Positions 28,935 to 38,496 of a stretch of 64,000 bases of DNA are shown here, piece after piece. The notes under the pieces were generated by a model that saw nothing but the letters and a program-made list of their open reading frames with translations, was not told the DNA's origin and made no database searches. The position numbers and the translations under genes were made by a program. The DNA comes from Bacilli bacterium (GTDB lineage: Bacteria; Bacillota_I; Bacilli_A; ML615J-28; CAG-698). Numbering within the stretch: position 1 is the stretch's first letter; every line of letters begins with the position of its first letter. The stretch lies in the NCBI GenBank assembly GCA_017962745.1, contig JAGCUR010000002.1:86782-150781 (forward strand). Direction: 5' to 3'.

Positions 28935-30116
28935 ATGGCAAAAGCTAAATATGAACGTACTAAACCCCATGTAAACATTGGTACTATTGGCCATGTTGAC
29001 CATGGAAAAACTACTTTAACTGCTGCTATCACTAAAGTTTTAGCAAAGCAAGGTTTCGCAAAAGAAATGAAATACGACCAAATTGATGGTGCTCCAGAAG
29101 AAAAAGCTCGTGGTATAACTATCAATACTGCTCACGTAGAATATGAAACAGCAAATAGACATTACGCACAAGTAGACAGCCCAGGACATGCTGACTATGT
29201 TAAGAACATGATCACTGGAGCTGCACAAATTGATGGTGCAATTCTAGTTATCGCTGCAACTGATGGCCCTATGGCTCAAACTCGTGAACACATCTTACTT
29301 GCTCGTCAAGTTGGTGTTCCTCGTTTAATCGTATTCTTAAACAAATGCGATCTAGTTGATGATGAAGAATTACTAGAATTAGTTGAAATGGAAGTTATCG
29401 AATTATTAGAAGAATATGGCTTCCCTGGCGATACTCCAATCATTCGTGGTTCTGCATTAAAAGCTGGTGAAGGCGATCCAGTTGAAGAACAACATATCTT
29501 AGATTTAATGAAGGTTGTTGATGAATATATCCCTACTCCAGTACGTGACACTGATAAACCATTCTTAATGCCTGTTGAAGACGTATTCTCTATTTCAGGA
29601 CGTGGAACAGTTGCTACAGGACGTGTTGAACGTGGTACTGTTAAAGTTGGTGATCAAGTTGAAATCGTTGGTATTAAACCTACTCAAACTACTGTTGTTA
29701 CAGGCGTTGAAATGTTCCGTAAATTATTAGACCAAGCTGAAGCTGGTGATAACATTGGTACATTACTTCGTGGTATCGCAAGAACAGATGTAGAACGTGG
29801 ACAAGTATTATGTAAACCAAAGAGCGTTAACCCTCATTCAGAATTCGATGCACAAGTTTACGTATTAAGCAAAGAAGAAGGTGGACGTCATACTCCATTC
29901 TTCACTAACTATCGTCCTCAATTCTATTTCCGTACAACTGACGTTACAGGCGTTATTGAATTAAAAGACGGCGTAGAAATGGTTATGCCTGGTGATAACG
30001 CATTATTAAACGTTAAGTTAATTCACCCAATCGCAATCGAACAAGGAACTAAGTTCTCTATTCGTGAAGGTGGACGTACAGTAGGTGCTGGTAACGTAGT
30101 TAACATCATTAAATAA
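28935..30116 (+). CDS. tuf: elongation factor Tu
   Basis: A 393-residue EF-Tu: P-loop GHVDHGKTT (18-26), switch [23 protein letters not shown] (Ser replacing Cys of the common DCPGHADY), NKCDLVDD and the beta-barrel domains II and III ending VVNIIK. It delivers aminoacyl-tRNA to the ribosome. GGGAGG is upstream. It can be transcribed both with the str operon and from its own promoter. Confidence 0.98.
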   Translation: MAKAKYERTKPHVNIGTIGHVDHGKTTLTAAITKVLAKQGFAKEMKYDQIDGAPEEKARGITINTAHVEYETANRHYAQVDSPGHADYVKNMITGAAQIDGAILVIAATDGPMAQTREHILLARQVGVPRLIVFLNKCDLVDDEELLELVEMEVIELLEEYGFPGDTPIIRGSALKAGEGDPVEEQHILDLMKVVDEYIPTPVRDTDKPFLMPVEDVFSISGRGTVATGRVERGTVKVGDQVEIVGIKPTQTTVVTGVEMFRKLLDQAEAGDNIGTLLRGIARTDVERGQVLCKPKSVNPHSEFDAQVYVLSKEEGGRHTPFFTNYRPQFYFRTTDVTGVIELKDGVEMVMPGDNALLNVKLIHPIAIEQGTKFSIREGGRTVGAGNVVNIIK

Positions 30117-30138
30117 TTGAATTATAAGTAAAATTTAT

Positions 30139-30178
30139 AAGGCTTCAATCATTTTTTATGATTGGAACCTTTTTTTTT
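30139..30178 (+). terminator. terminator after tuf
   Basis: 14-bp imperfect stem (30139-30152 with 30157-30170 region) around a T-rich loop, followed by nine T. Confidence 0.88.
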
Positions 30179-30188
30179 GCCCTTTTTG

Positions 30189-30218
30189 TTGACTTTACTT
30201 AAGAAAAAAAGATACAAT
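30189..30218 (+). promoter_or_regulatory. promoter of the 944-residue lipoprotein gene
   Basis: TTGACT (30189-30194), an 18-bp spacer and TACAAT (30213-30218); TAGGAGG precedes the start codon. Confidence 0.8.
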
Positions 30219-30256
30219 ATATATGTAAATAATTAATTGAAAAATAGGAGGTTTCA

Positions 30257-33091
30257 ATGTTTACAAAAGTTAAAAGATTTATGGCTTTCGCAGTTCTTGT
30301 AATCGCTTGCATAATGCTAGTTGCCTGCGGTGAAAAAGAACCTGCTAAACCAGTTTTAAGAGCTCCAAGTGAAATTACAATTTTAGTTGAAGATGCTCCA
30401 CTTGAAAAAGCTACAAGTGTTGATGGCGATGATATCGTTCTTGGAATTGAAGAACAAGACGGCGTTGACACATCTGTTACATGGGAATCAAGCAATCCTG
30501 CTATTGCAACAGTTGATGATCAAGGTTTCGTTACTCCTGTATCTGCAGGTGAAGTAAAAATCATTGCTACTTCAGTTAAAAACCCTGATGTTCAAGCTGA
30601 AATTAAACTACGTGTTCATCCAGCTGATATCGGTGCTTTACTAGCTGAAGCAGGAAGTTTCGTAAAAGAAAACTTAGAATTCATCGTTCTTAGTGAAAGT
30701 GCTAGAAAATTTGCTCTTCCTACTAACTACAGACCTGATCTTCTAAAATATCAATATAGAAGCTTATCAACTGGTACAGTAGATGATAGAAATAATTATA
30801 GAAACGATACATGGCTAATGAGCGATAGAGCAGACACTGTAGAAAAACTTGAATGTACAATTACATACGTTCCTACTGGTGCTGTTACTACTGTAATGCT
30901 TGAAGTTTACATCGTTAAAGATGCAGAAAACAATGACTTCACAAAGATCGCTGCTACAAAAGCAATGATCAGAGCATTATTCGAAAATGAAAACTTAGAT
31001 GCATATCAAGTAGCTGAAAAAGCATTAGCTGTTCAAAAAGCTGCTGACGTTGCAGTTATTTGGTCTTCAGATGTTGCTGACGTATTAAAAGTTGTTTACG
31101 TTGAAGGTGAAGCAACAGATGATAAGACAGATGACGTATTCAAATTAGTTTACACTAGACCATTAGACTGGACTGCAGTTGAATTAACTGCTACAGTTAT
31201 GGCTGGTTCTCAAGGTGAAACTGAAAAGTTCAACATCAATGCTGTTGGTTATACAAAGACTGAAAAGATCGAATACTTCAGAGATGTTGTATGCGCTAAC
31301 TTACCTGCTGCAGATGCACATGTAAGCAAAGACATCAAGTTACCATTAGCTGATGCTATGTTCGGTTTAAGAATTTCTTGGGCTTCAGATCATCCTGAAT
31401 TATTAAGTGCTGAAGGTGTTTATACAGATGACACTACTAAAGATTCAACTCAAGGCACAAAAGTTACTTTAACAGCAACTGTTAAATATCAAAGTCCTAA
31501 CGATTACATCGGTCAAGTTAATGAAGCTACTGGTGAAATCTATGAAGACTTTACAGATCCTAACTCATTCATCGAAGAAGTAAAATTCGAAATCATGGTT
31601 TACCCTTGCACAGAATCTACAAGATCTGCTAACAAAGTTGCTGCTTATACAAAGGCAACTATTGCTGGTGGAACTGGTTGGTTCCCTTGGGGTAAGATTG
31701 ATCGTGCTTCTAACCAATTAACTGGTCTTCCTGCAACAATGGGAGAAACTGGTATTACTGGCGACTTAGCAGCTGTTGCACTTAACTGGTCATGCAGTGA
31801 AGAAGGTTTATTCGATTCTGAATGGAATCTATTAAAACAATATTTACGTTACCATCCAGTAACATTATCTGCTACAGTTCAAATCGATGGTGTAACTGAA
31901 GTTATCGAAGTACCACTAAACGTTGGTATTGCACAAAAAGAAATGACTTCACACATTGGTGGTTCATTCTCAAGATTAGCTGTTCAAAAGAGCGATTCTG
32001 TTTACCAAGCAATGGACTCATTACAAACAATCTCTGCATTCGATGCTAGAGTTGGTTCTCAACAAGTTTGGTACAAAGGCGACCAAAAAGGTCAATTCTA
32101 TGAAATCAGAATGGGCGCTAGTGAAGATTTAACTAAGAACATTATCGTTCAACCAGCCGTAGAAGAAGATACTGCTTATGAAACTAAACCAGTTACAATT
32201 AGCATGCAATTCGGTGTTGGTGTTAACTGTGGATTTGGTGGAGTTACATTATATTGGGATGATCCAGATTCTGGCATTAGATTCCAATTCTATACTGTAG
32301 AAGCTATGACATGGGTTATCGGACCTGATGATGTAGATGCAAACGGTGACTTCACAGATGCTGATGGCGATGGTAAGATCTTCAGTATGTTAGACAGATA
32401 TCATCAAAATTGGGATCATATGGTTATCATCAATATGTCTGGTAAAGACGTTAAGATTCCTATTTCATATTCTAAAGATTATGACAATATGACTACTCAA
32501 TCACGTCAAACTGCTTATTGGCCATATGATGAAAAGATTTTCGGTTATACTGAAAAATATGGTTCTGAAGGTTTAGGTGCATTATCATTATCATTATATT
32601 CTGGCGATTATGCTGGTTTAGTACAAGCTGATGGTAAAGTTGGTTGTATCGAAGCTGAAACTGAATGGGAAGATTACCTAAGCGATTTATCAAGCGGATT
32701 AACTGATGATGCTGGTAATACAGTTTACTGCCAATACTTAACACTTCAAGATGGTGGTATCGCTTGGACAGCTGGTGAAGCTCAAGATGATGGTTATACT
32801 GACACTAAAGGTGCTTCAGTACATCATACTACTAAGGAAAATGTTGGAATTATGTTCTCTACTCCTGGCAATGAAATCCATGTTGAGTTCTGGAACATTC
32901 ATCCATGCAACACATTCACTACTAATGATGAATGGCAACTTCCTGAAGGCTATACTGCACAATTAAGCGGTGTAAGAGTTCGTGAAAGCAAACTTACTAA
33001 CGTTTACTTCTGGGCTAGAACATTAGATGCTACTAAGTACAATGTTAACGCTGCATGGATTGCTGCTGCACAAGCTGAATTAGGTGAATAA
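30257..33091 (+). CDS. large Ig-repeat surface lipoprotein of unknown function
   Basis: A 944-residue lipoprotein with a lipobox ending at C24 (LVAC). A BIG2 domain (about 38-125) has the VTWESSNPAIATVDDQGFVTPVSAGE pattern. At least two further Ig-like blocks of the bacterial 'atrophied' type follow (WSSDVADVLKVVY near 255, ISWASDHPELLSAEGVY near 375). The C-terminal 500 residues are rich in aromatic residues (WYKGDQKGQFYEIRMG, FGVGVNCGFGGVTLYW) and have no family I recognise. No catalytic motif is visible. It has its own promoter, a strong ribosome binding site and terminator. Codons (ACA/ACT, GTT, GAA, CGT-poor but regular) resemble the ribosomal protein genes more than the neighbouring surface genes, which suggests strong expression. 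Confidence 0.7.
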   Translation: MFTKVKRFMAFAVLVIACIMLVACGEKEPAKPVLRAPSEITILVEDAPLEKATSVDGDDIVLGIEEQDGVDTSVTWESSNPAIATVDDQGFVTPVSAGEVKIIATSVKNPDVQAEIKLRVHPADIGALLAEAGSFVKENLEFIVLSESARKFALPTNYRPDLLKYQYRSLSTGTVDDRNNYRNDTWLMSDRADTVEKLECTITYVPTGAVTTVMLEVYIVKDAENNDFTKIAATKAMIRALFENENLDAYQVAEKALAVQKAADVAVIWSSDVADVLKVVYVEGEATDDKTDDVFKLVYTRPLDWTAVELTATVMAGSQGETEKFNINAVGYTKTEKIEYFRDVVCANLPAADAHVSKDIKLPLADAMFGLRISWASDHPELLSAEGVYTDDTTKDSTQGTKVTLTATVKYQSPNDYIGQVNEATGEIYEDFTDPNSFIEEVKFEIMVYPCTESTRSANKVAAYTKATIAGGTGWFPWGKIDRASNQLTGLPATMGETGITGDLAAVALNWSCSEEGLFDSEWNLLKQYLRYHPVTLSATVQIDGVTEVIEVPLNVGIAQKEMTSHIGGSFSRLAVQKSDSVYQAMDSLQTISAFDARVGSQQVWYKGDQKGQFYEIRMGASEDLTKNIIVQPAVEEDTAYETKPVTISMQFGVGVNCGFGGVTLYWDDPDSGIRFQFYTVEAMTWVIGPDDVDANGDFTDADGDGKIFSMLDRYHQNWDHMVIINMSGKDVKIPISYSKDYDNMTTQSRQTAYWPYDEKIFGYTEKYGSEGLGALSLSLYSGDYAGLVQADGKVGCIEAETEWEDYLSDLSSGLTDDAGNTVYCQYLTLQDGGIAWTAGEAQDDGYTDTKGASVHHTTKENVGIMFSTPGNEIHVEFWNIHPCNTFTTNDEWQLPEGYTAQLSGVRVRESKLTNVYFWARTLDATKYNVNAAWIAAAQAELGE

Positions 33092-33100
33092 TTCAAAACT

Positions 33101-33131
33101 AAAGGCTAGTAAATTTTACTAGCCTTTTTTT
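33101..33131 (+). terminator. terminator of the large lipoprotein gene
   Basis: Perfect stem built on AAAGGCTAGTAAA / TTTACTAGCCTTT (33101-33113 with 33115-33127) and a T-tract. Confidence 0.93.
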
Positions 33132-33136
33132 AATGC

Positions 33137-33169
33137 ATAAAACCTCAACGGGTATTGTTGAGGTTTTAT
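33137..33169 (-). terminator. terminator of the glycosyltransferase gene
   Basis: 13-bp stem ATAAAACCTCAAC (33137-33149) / GTTGAGGTTTTAT (33157-33169) overlapping the glycosyltransferase stop codon. It is back to back with the plus-strand terminator, as expected of convergent genes. Confidence 0.8.
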
Positions 33170-34470
33170 TTTATGTCTTCAATTTTAATATCTTCAATAT
33201 GTTTAATTGGTTTCCACTGGACCTTTACAAATATTGATATAAAAGAAATTAATAAATAGCTTATGGCATAAAGTGGGAAAGTGAAGATATGCCATATTTT
33301 CTTAATTTGTTTAGCCTTAATGTCTTTCCAACAAAGCACGCTAACAATAATTGCAACTAAAATAGTATAAGCCACGCAGAAGATCAAACTATCAATTAAT
33401 GGTCTAACTGCTGCTTCAAAATACTTTTGAAAACTAACATTAGCGACTAATGCATATATTCCATATGATAGTGGTAAAACAAATCCTAACCAACCAACGC
33501 TTAGGATTGATGCTGGAAAAGTATGGGCATATAAATCAATATTTGAATAACTTGGGTGCTTAATTCCATTTTTAAATAATTTAAAATGGAATTTTTTAAA
33601 GCATTGATGATTACCTTTGCACCAACGCATTCTTTGTCTCCAAGAATCTTTGAATGATTCAGGGTGTTCATCATACATTATCGCATCAGCAACATATGCT
33701 ACTTTATATCCTTTTAAATATTCATCGATTGAGAACTCTACATCCTCAATTAATAAGTGGTTAACCCAACCACCATTTTCTTCAATAATATCTTTACTAA
33801 CCATAAAGCCAGTTCCCGATACGTAAGTAGTCATTTTAAATCTGCTACGCATGCGGTGCATTACTCTACATTCTCTAAAGAATGTCATACCAGCCCCACT
33901 TGCTACCCAAGTAGATCCGTAGTTTTTAGAATTTCTAAAAGAAGTAGCAATTTTGTATCCTTCATCAAAGGCTTTATTCATTTCTTTTGTGAATGATTTA
34001 TCAACTAAATTATCCGCATCAAATACGATAAATGCTTCAACACGCTCTTCATCATTAATTGCATACTTTAATACTTCATCAAGGGCATAACTTTTACCAA
34101 TTAATTCGGTATTAAATCTTTCAATTACATTAGCACCTTTTTCTTTGGCAATACTAGCAGTATTATCGGTGCAGTTATCGGCAATCACATATATTTTATA
34201 TAAGTCAGCCGGATAATCTTGGGCTTTAATACTATCGATTAGGTTACCAATCACTTTTTCTTCATTGCGAGCGGAAATGATAAAGGCATAAAAGTGATTA
34301 GTACTTGCCTCTTGATATTTTTTCTTTTTGAAAAAGATTGATAATATCAAAAAAAGATTATGGTGAAAGTAAATGATAGCAAGAATTGCAAATACTATGT
34401 AGTTGATTAGACTTAAGATTTCCCCAAAATTTATTTCTGGTAATATCTCTGGAAAAAACTTAAACACCAT
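33166..34470 (-). CDS. family 2 membrane glycosyltransferase
   Basis: The start at 34470 (MVFKFF) is preferred because GAAGGTG is correctly spaced; a GTG two codons up lies within that site. The 434-residue protein has an N-terminal membrane helix (about 17-45) and a GT-A domain. ISARNEEKVIGNLIDSI binds the nucleotide sugar, DADN is the metal-binding Asp motif, LIEDVEFSI gives the base and QRMRWCKG is the processive QxxRW motif. C-terminal membrane helices follow (about 310-420). This is the plan of hyaluronan/PNAG/cellulose-like synthases and of lipid glycosyltransferases. The sugar and acceptor are unknown. No partner synthase genes are adjacent. Confidence 0.85.
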   Translation of the reverse strand: MVFKFFPEILPEINFGEILSLINYIVFAILAIIYFHHNLFLILSIFFKKKKYQEASTNHFYAFIISARNEEKVIGNLIDSIKAQDYPADLYKIYVIADNCTDNTASIAKEKGANVIERFNTELIGKSYALDEVLKYAINDEERVEAFIVFDADNLVDKSFTKEMNKAFDEGYKIATSFRNSKNYGSTWVASGAGMTFFRECRVMHRMRSRFKMTTYVSGTGFMVSKDIIEENGGWVNHLLIEDVEFSIDEYLKGYKVAYVADAIMYDEHPESFKDSWRQRMRWCKGNHQCFKKFHFKLFKNGIKHPSYSNIDLYAHTFPASILSVGWLGFVLPLSYGIYALVANVSFQKYFEAAVRPLIDSLIFCVAYTILVAIIVSVLCWKDIKAKQIKKIWHIFTFPLYAISYLLISFISIFVKVQWKPIKHIEDIKIEDIK

Positions 34471-34550
34471 TATCACCTTCTTTTACTTTATATCATTGTA
34501 TCTTATTATCTAATTAAAGTCAAAGAATGGTTAAACAAAGTATTGAAATA

Positions 34551-34559
34551 TGGTATAAT
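34551..34559 (+). promoter_or_regulatory. extended -10 promoter of tatD
   Basis: TGG directly precedes TATAAT (34554-34559); the candidate -35 (TTAAAC, 34531) is poor. Confidence 0.5.
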
Positions 34560-34625
34560 GGATAAAACTAGGATTATTAAGAATCGTTTAAGAAAAAAGT
34601 GGATAATATATATTGTAGGTGAGAT

Positions 34626-35378
34626 ATGTTAATCGACACACATTGCCATCTTAATGATGAAGCATTCCAAGACAATCTAGAAGAGATAATTGCGAGAGCT
34701 AAAAGCCGTGGTATTAGCAAAATAATCGTTATTGGTTATAACAAAGCTTCAAGTATTGAAGCGGTAAAGCTAGCAAATTCGTATGAAGGCATTTATGCTT
34801 CAATTGGTGTTCATCCAAGTGATGTCCAAAAAGAAGAAGATAACTTAGACTGGCTTTATGAATTAGCTAAGGACAAGAAAGTTGTAGCAATTGGAGAAAT
34901 TGGCTTAGATTATTATTGGGATAAATCATATAATGATTTACAAAAAGAATGGTTTATTAAGCAAATTAATATTGCGAAAGAACTAGGATTACCGATTGCG
35001 GTGCATTGCCGCGATGCCAATCAAGATTGTTTTGATATCATTAAAGAGCATGGAAATGGATGTGGCGTAATTCATTGCTATTCGGGTAGCTTCGAGATGG
35101 CTAAGGAATATGTAAAGCTGGGCTATTATCTTGGCATTGGTGGTGTAATAACATTTAAGAATAGCCATTTAGGAGAAACAGTTGCAAAACTTGGTATTAA
35201 TAATATCGTAACTGAAACTGATGCACCTTATTTGGCACCAGTTCCATATCGCGGAAAAACTAATGAGCCTGCTTATATTTATGAAGTAGTACAAAAGATT
35301 AGCGAAGTAACTGGTATTATTTTTGAAGAAGTAGAAAAGAAAGTAGAAGAGAACACTTATAAATTATTTAAAATTTAA
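34626..35378 (+). CDS. tatD: TatD-family metal-dependent hydrolase
   Basis: A 250-residue TIM-barrel amidohydrolase with all TatD motifs: IDTHCHL (metal ligands), SIGVHPSDV, AIGEIGLDYYWD (Glu ligand), PIAVHCRDA, VIHCYSG and TETDAPYLAPVPYRGKTNEP. Members are magnesium-dependent 3'-5' nucleases, or D-aminoacyl-tRNA deacylases in some lineages. The start is preceded by GGTGAG. The 12-nt gap to the next protease gene suggests cotranscription. Confidence 0.93.
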   Translation: MLIDTHCHLNDEAFQDNLEEIIARAKSRGISKIIVIGYNKASSIEAVKLANSYEGIYASIGVHPSDVQKEEDNLDWLYELAKDKKVVAIGEIGLDYYWDKSYNDLQKEWFIKQINIAKELGLPIAVHCRDANQDCFDIIKEHGNGCGVIHCYSGSFEMAKEYVKLGYYLGIGGVITFKNSHLGETVAKLGINNIVTETDAPYLAPVPYRGKTNEPAYIYEVVQKISEVTGIIFEEVEKKVEENTYKLFKI

Positions 35379-35390
35379 GGATATAGCATT

Positions 35391-37091
35391 ATGAAGAAAT
35401 TTTTAACAATTTTCTTATTAATATTTGCTTTATTATTTGCTTCAGCTGCGGCAAGCAAGGGGCCAAAGAATCTAACGATTCATTATGATATGGCTCAACA
35501 TGTGTATGTAGGGGAACAGTTTGGCCTAAGATCTAATAGCTTATATACATATAGGAGCACTAATGAGGCTATTGCTTCATATGATGAAGCTAATGGCGTC
35601 GTTACAGCCTTATCTAGTGGCTATGTAGTGATTCAAAAGGTCAATCGAGAAACTGGTGAAGTTGTAAAGACTTATACGCTACTAGTTAAAGATGAAGCAA
35701 GTAATATTACCATTATTGGTACTAATAGCATGCATGTTGGGGATATTTATACATTTGAAGCAAATGTTTATCCAGATTGTGCTAGTAAAGATGTAATTTG
35801 GTCTAGTAGCGATGAAGCGGTAGTAACAGTTGGTGAAGATGGCAAAGCAAGTGCGGTTGCGAAAGGATTAGTGACACTTAAAGCAACATCTAAAGATTAT
35901 AACGATGTATATGGAACTATTTATGTAATGGTATCAGAAGTAGATGATATTGAAACAGAAACACAAAACATTACAATCGATGGATCTGATTTGAGCGAAG
36001 CTTTTGAAGCAGTTGGTAGAAAAAGTGAATCATCAGTCATTATGGTAACAGGCTACCAGGTAAATGGTGATAAAAAGAAAGAAGCATCGGTTGGCTGCGG
36101 AATAATTTATAAACGTATTGCTCACCTAAATGATGGAACAGAAACTGAAGAAGTAGTTATTGATACAAACACAGTATTAAATTATGAATATTATGTAGTT
36201 ACAAATAGACATGTAGTGGCTGAAACTACATATAATGAAAGAACAGCTACATCTACAACAACTAATTATGATTATATTGGCTTATATTACGGCGCAAGCA
36301 GTGAAATTGGGGCTAAGATCATCGCCTATGATGCAAAAGTTGATATTGCCGTTATATCATTTACATCTACGGTTTATTTCCCAACGGCAACATTAGGTGA
36401 TAGCGATGATGTACAAGCTGGTGAATTCATCGTATCAATTGGAACAGCCGAAGGAAAAGAGTTCTTTAGAACTTTAACATTTGGTATTGTTTCTCATCCA
36501 CAAAGATATATTTCAGATGATACCGATGGCGATGGTACTAATGATTGGGACGCAGAATATATTCAACATGATGCACCAATTAATAATGCGGACTGCGGAA
36601 GCCCAATTATTAATATGAAAGGCGAAGTAATTGGTATTAATACAACTAAGAAGATTGCATCTTCTAGTGGTATTAGAGTTGAAAACTTATCATTTGCCAT
36701 TCCAATTAATCTAGTTAAAACATTAATTGCTAAGCTAGAAAAAGGAGAAACAATCAATCGACCAATACTTGGTGTATCGATTATGGATGTTAAGACAATC
36801 TTAGCTAATGCGGATTTGTTTGCAACCCCTGGTTATGCAACTGATGATGGAATTGTTATTCCTGATATTATTGAATTTGGATTCTATGTATCAGAAGTTA
36901 CTGAAGGTGGTGTAGGTCACAAAGCTGGTATGCTTCCTGGTGATATCGTTACCGCATTTAATGGTGTAGAAGTGAGATACTCATATCAATTAAGAGCTCA
37001 ACTTGGTAACTTTATTATCGATAGTGGTCAAACAACAACGATTGTTGTTTATCGTAACGGAGAATTTGTAACGTTAGAGGTTACATTCTAG
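35391..37091 (+). CDS. secreted BIG2 and PDZ trypsin-like protease with Cys at the nucleophile position
   Basis: A 566-residue HtrA-like protein. It has a signal peptide (1-22, no lipobox), an Ig-like pair including BIG2 (about 103-185, VIWSSSDEAVVTV), a chymotrypsin fold (about 195-450) and a C-terminal PDZ domain (about 465-566, KAGMLPGDIVTAFNGVEV). The triad has H274 (VTNRHVV) and D318 (KVDIAVIS). Where HtrA has GNSGGP, this protein has A-D-C-G-S-P, so C402 stands at the catalytic Ser position; the codon is TGC. It may be a cysteine-nucleophile variant or an inactive binding paralogue. The downstream gene keeps the classic Ser. Confidence 0.88.
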   Translation: MKKFLTIFLLIFALLFASAAASKGPKNLTIHYDMAQHVYVGEQFGLRSNSLYTYRSTNEAIASYDEANGVVTALSSGYVVIQKVNRETGEVVKTYTLLVKDEASNITIIGTNSMHVGDIYTFEANVYPDCASKDVIWSSSDEAVVTVGEDGKASAVAKGLVTLKATSKDYNDVYGTIYVMVSEVDDIETETQNITIDGSDLSEAFEAVGRKSESSVIMVTGYQVNGDKKKEASVGCGIIYKRIAHLNDGTETEEVVIDTNTVLNYEYYVVTNRHVVAETTYNERTATSTTTNYDYIGLYYGASSEIGAKIIAYDAKVDIAVISFTSTVYFPTATLGDSDDVQAGEFIVSIGTAEGKEFFRTLTFGIVSHPQRYISDDTDGDGTNDWDAEYIQHDAPINNADCGSPIINMKGEVIGINTTKKIASSSGIRVENLSFAIPINLVKTLIAKLEKGETINRPILGVSIMDVKTILANADLFATPGYATDDGIVIPDIIEFGFYVSEVTEGGVGHKAGMLPGDIVTAFNGVEVRYSYQLRAQLGNFIIDSGQTTTIVVYRNGEFVTLEVTF

Positions 37092-37101
37092 AGGTATGAA
37101 T

Positions 37102-38415
37102 ATGAAAAAAATAGGAAGATTATTTATAATTGTCATATTGTTTAGTATTACACTAGTGGGACTAACTGGCTGTGATATATTCGGTTCTAATACTTTAGCC
37201 ATTGGCTCTAGCGTATCAAAGAGCGATATATACGTTGGGGAAGTATTAAAACTATATTCAAATGCTAGTGAAATTGGCCTTGAAGGTGAAGCTACTTGGT
37301 CTAGTTCTAATACTGATGTTGCTAGTATTGATGAAAATGGTGTTTTAGAAGCACTAGCAGCAGGTGAGACTACTATTACATTAACAGTTGGTGAACAAAG
37401 CGTAAGCGTTGATGTAACAGTTTTACTTAGAGCTGAAACTGCAAGATTAAGCGTAACTGGTAGTCAAACAGTAGAAATCGGAAAGACAGTAACGCTAGAA
37501 GCCACATTATACAATTCTAGCAGTAAAGCAGGTTTCAATTGGTCAAGCAGTAACCCTAGCATTGCTAGAGTTGATGAAAATGGTGTAGTAACTGGTGTTA
37601 GTGGCGGACTTTGTACAATCATTGCTACTTGCAAAGATGATGATTCGATTAGCGGCTCTACATTAGTGTATGTAGTTGATGATACTAAAGAGTTAACAAC
37701 TATCATTAATGCAATTTATCAAGTAAGTGGTGATTTTGATTTCACTTCTTTATCAGAAAATGTAATTAACGTAATTGATAATAACTTAGAAAGCATCGTT
37801 GGTGTATCTAATTATGCTTACCAAAAAGTTGGAAGTGGATTATATTCCGAAAATGTCCTTGTTAGAGTAGCAATTGGAACAGGCTTTGTATACGCTAAAG
37901 AAGCTACTGCAACTGAGGGTACATATAAATATAAAGTATTAACTAATCATCACGTAATTGAAGATAACGAACAAGTTAAGATTTACATTCAATCAATTGA
38001 AAAAGATATTGATGCGACAGTTTTAGTAAGTGATAAATCATTAGATTTAGCAGTTATTGAATTTACATATGCAATTGATATTAAACCAGCAACGCTTGGT
38101 AATATTGATACAGTTAAAGCAGGATCATTTGTAGTGGCAATTGGACACCCTACAGGATATGATTATTTCTCATCAGCTACATTTGGAATAGTTTCATATG
38201 TAAATAGAAAAATGCAAGGCGAAAAAGCCCTCTTTATTCAACATGATGCAGCTATCAATAGTGGTAATAGCGGCGGACCAATTTTTGATATGAATGGAAC
38301 TGTCATTGGTATTAACACTTTAAAGATAGCAAGTGATGATGTAGATAATATGGGATTTGCTGTTTCTATTCAAACAGTAAGAGAATACTTAGCAGCAAAT
38401 AATCTATTACCATAA
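37102..38415 (+). CDS. BIG2 lipoprotein trypsin-like serine protease (HtrA-like, no PDZ)
   Basis: The start at 37102 is preferred to ATG 37096 because TAGAGGT is then 7-8 nt upstream. The 437-residue lipoprotein has a lipid-anchored C24 (LTGC), two BIG2 domains (about 33-108 and 113-190, ATWSSSNTDVASIDENGV and FNWSSSNPSIARVDENGV) and a trypsin-like domain. The triad is complete: H284 (TNHHVIE), D315 (LDLAVIEF), S390 (GNSGGP). Unlike its upstream neighbour it has no PDZ domain and is lipid-anchored. The two genes are 10 nt apart and homologous through the protease part, so a tandem duplication with divergence is likely. Confidence 0.92.
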   Translation: MKKIGRLFIIVILFSITLVGLTGCDIFGSNTLAIGSSVSKSDIYVGEVLKLYSNASEIGLEGEATWSSSNTDVASIDENGVLEALAAGETTITLTVGEQSVSVDVTVLLRAETARLSVTGSQTVEIGKTVTLEATLYNSSSKAGFNWSSSNPSIARVDENGVVTGVSGGLCTIIATCKDDDSISGSTLVYVVDDTKELTTIINAIYQVSGDFDFTSLSENVINVIDNNLESIVGVSNYAYQKVGSGLYSENVLVRVAIGTGFVYAKEATATEGTYKYKVLTNHHVIEDNEQVKIYIQSIEKDIDATVLVSDKSLDLAVIEFTYAIDIKPATLGNIDTVKAGSFVVAIGHPTGYDYFSSATFGIVSYVNRKMQGEKALFIQHDAAINSGNSGGPIFDMNGTVIGINTLKIASDDVDNMGFAVSIQTVREYLAANNLLP

Positions 38416-38422
38416 TAAAAAT

Positions 38423-38456
38423 AAGTATTAATGATTTTATCATTAATACTTTTTTA
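38423..38456 (+). terminator. terminator after the protease pair
   Basis: Perfect 13-bp stem AAGTATTAATGAT (38423-38435) / ATCATTAATACTT (38439-38451) with T-tract. Confidence 0.92.
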
Positions 38457-38496
38457 TTATCTTATTTAATATTATAATTTAGATAGAGGTAAAAAT

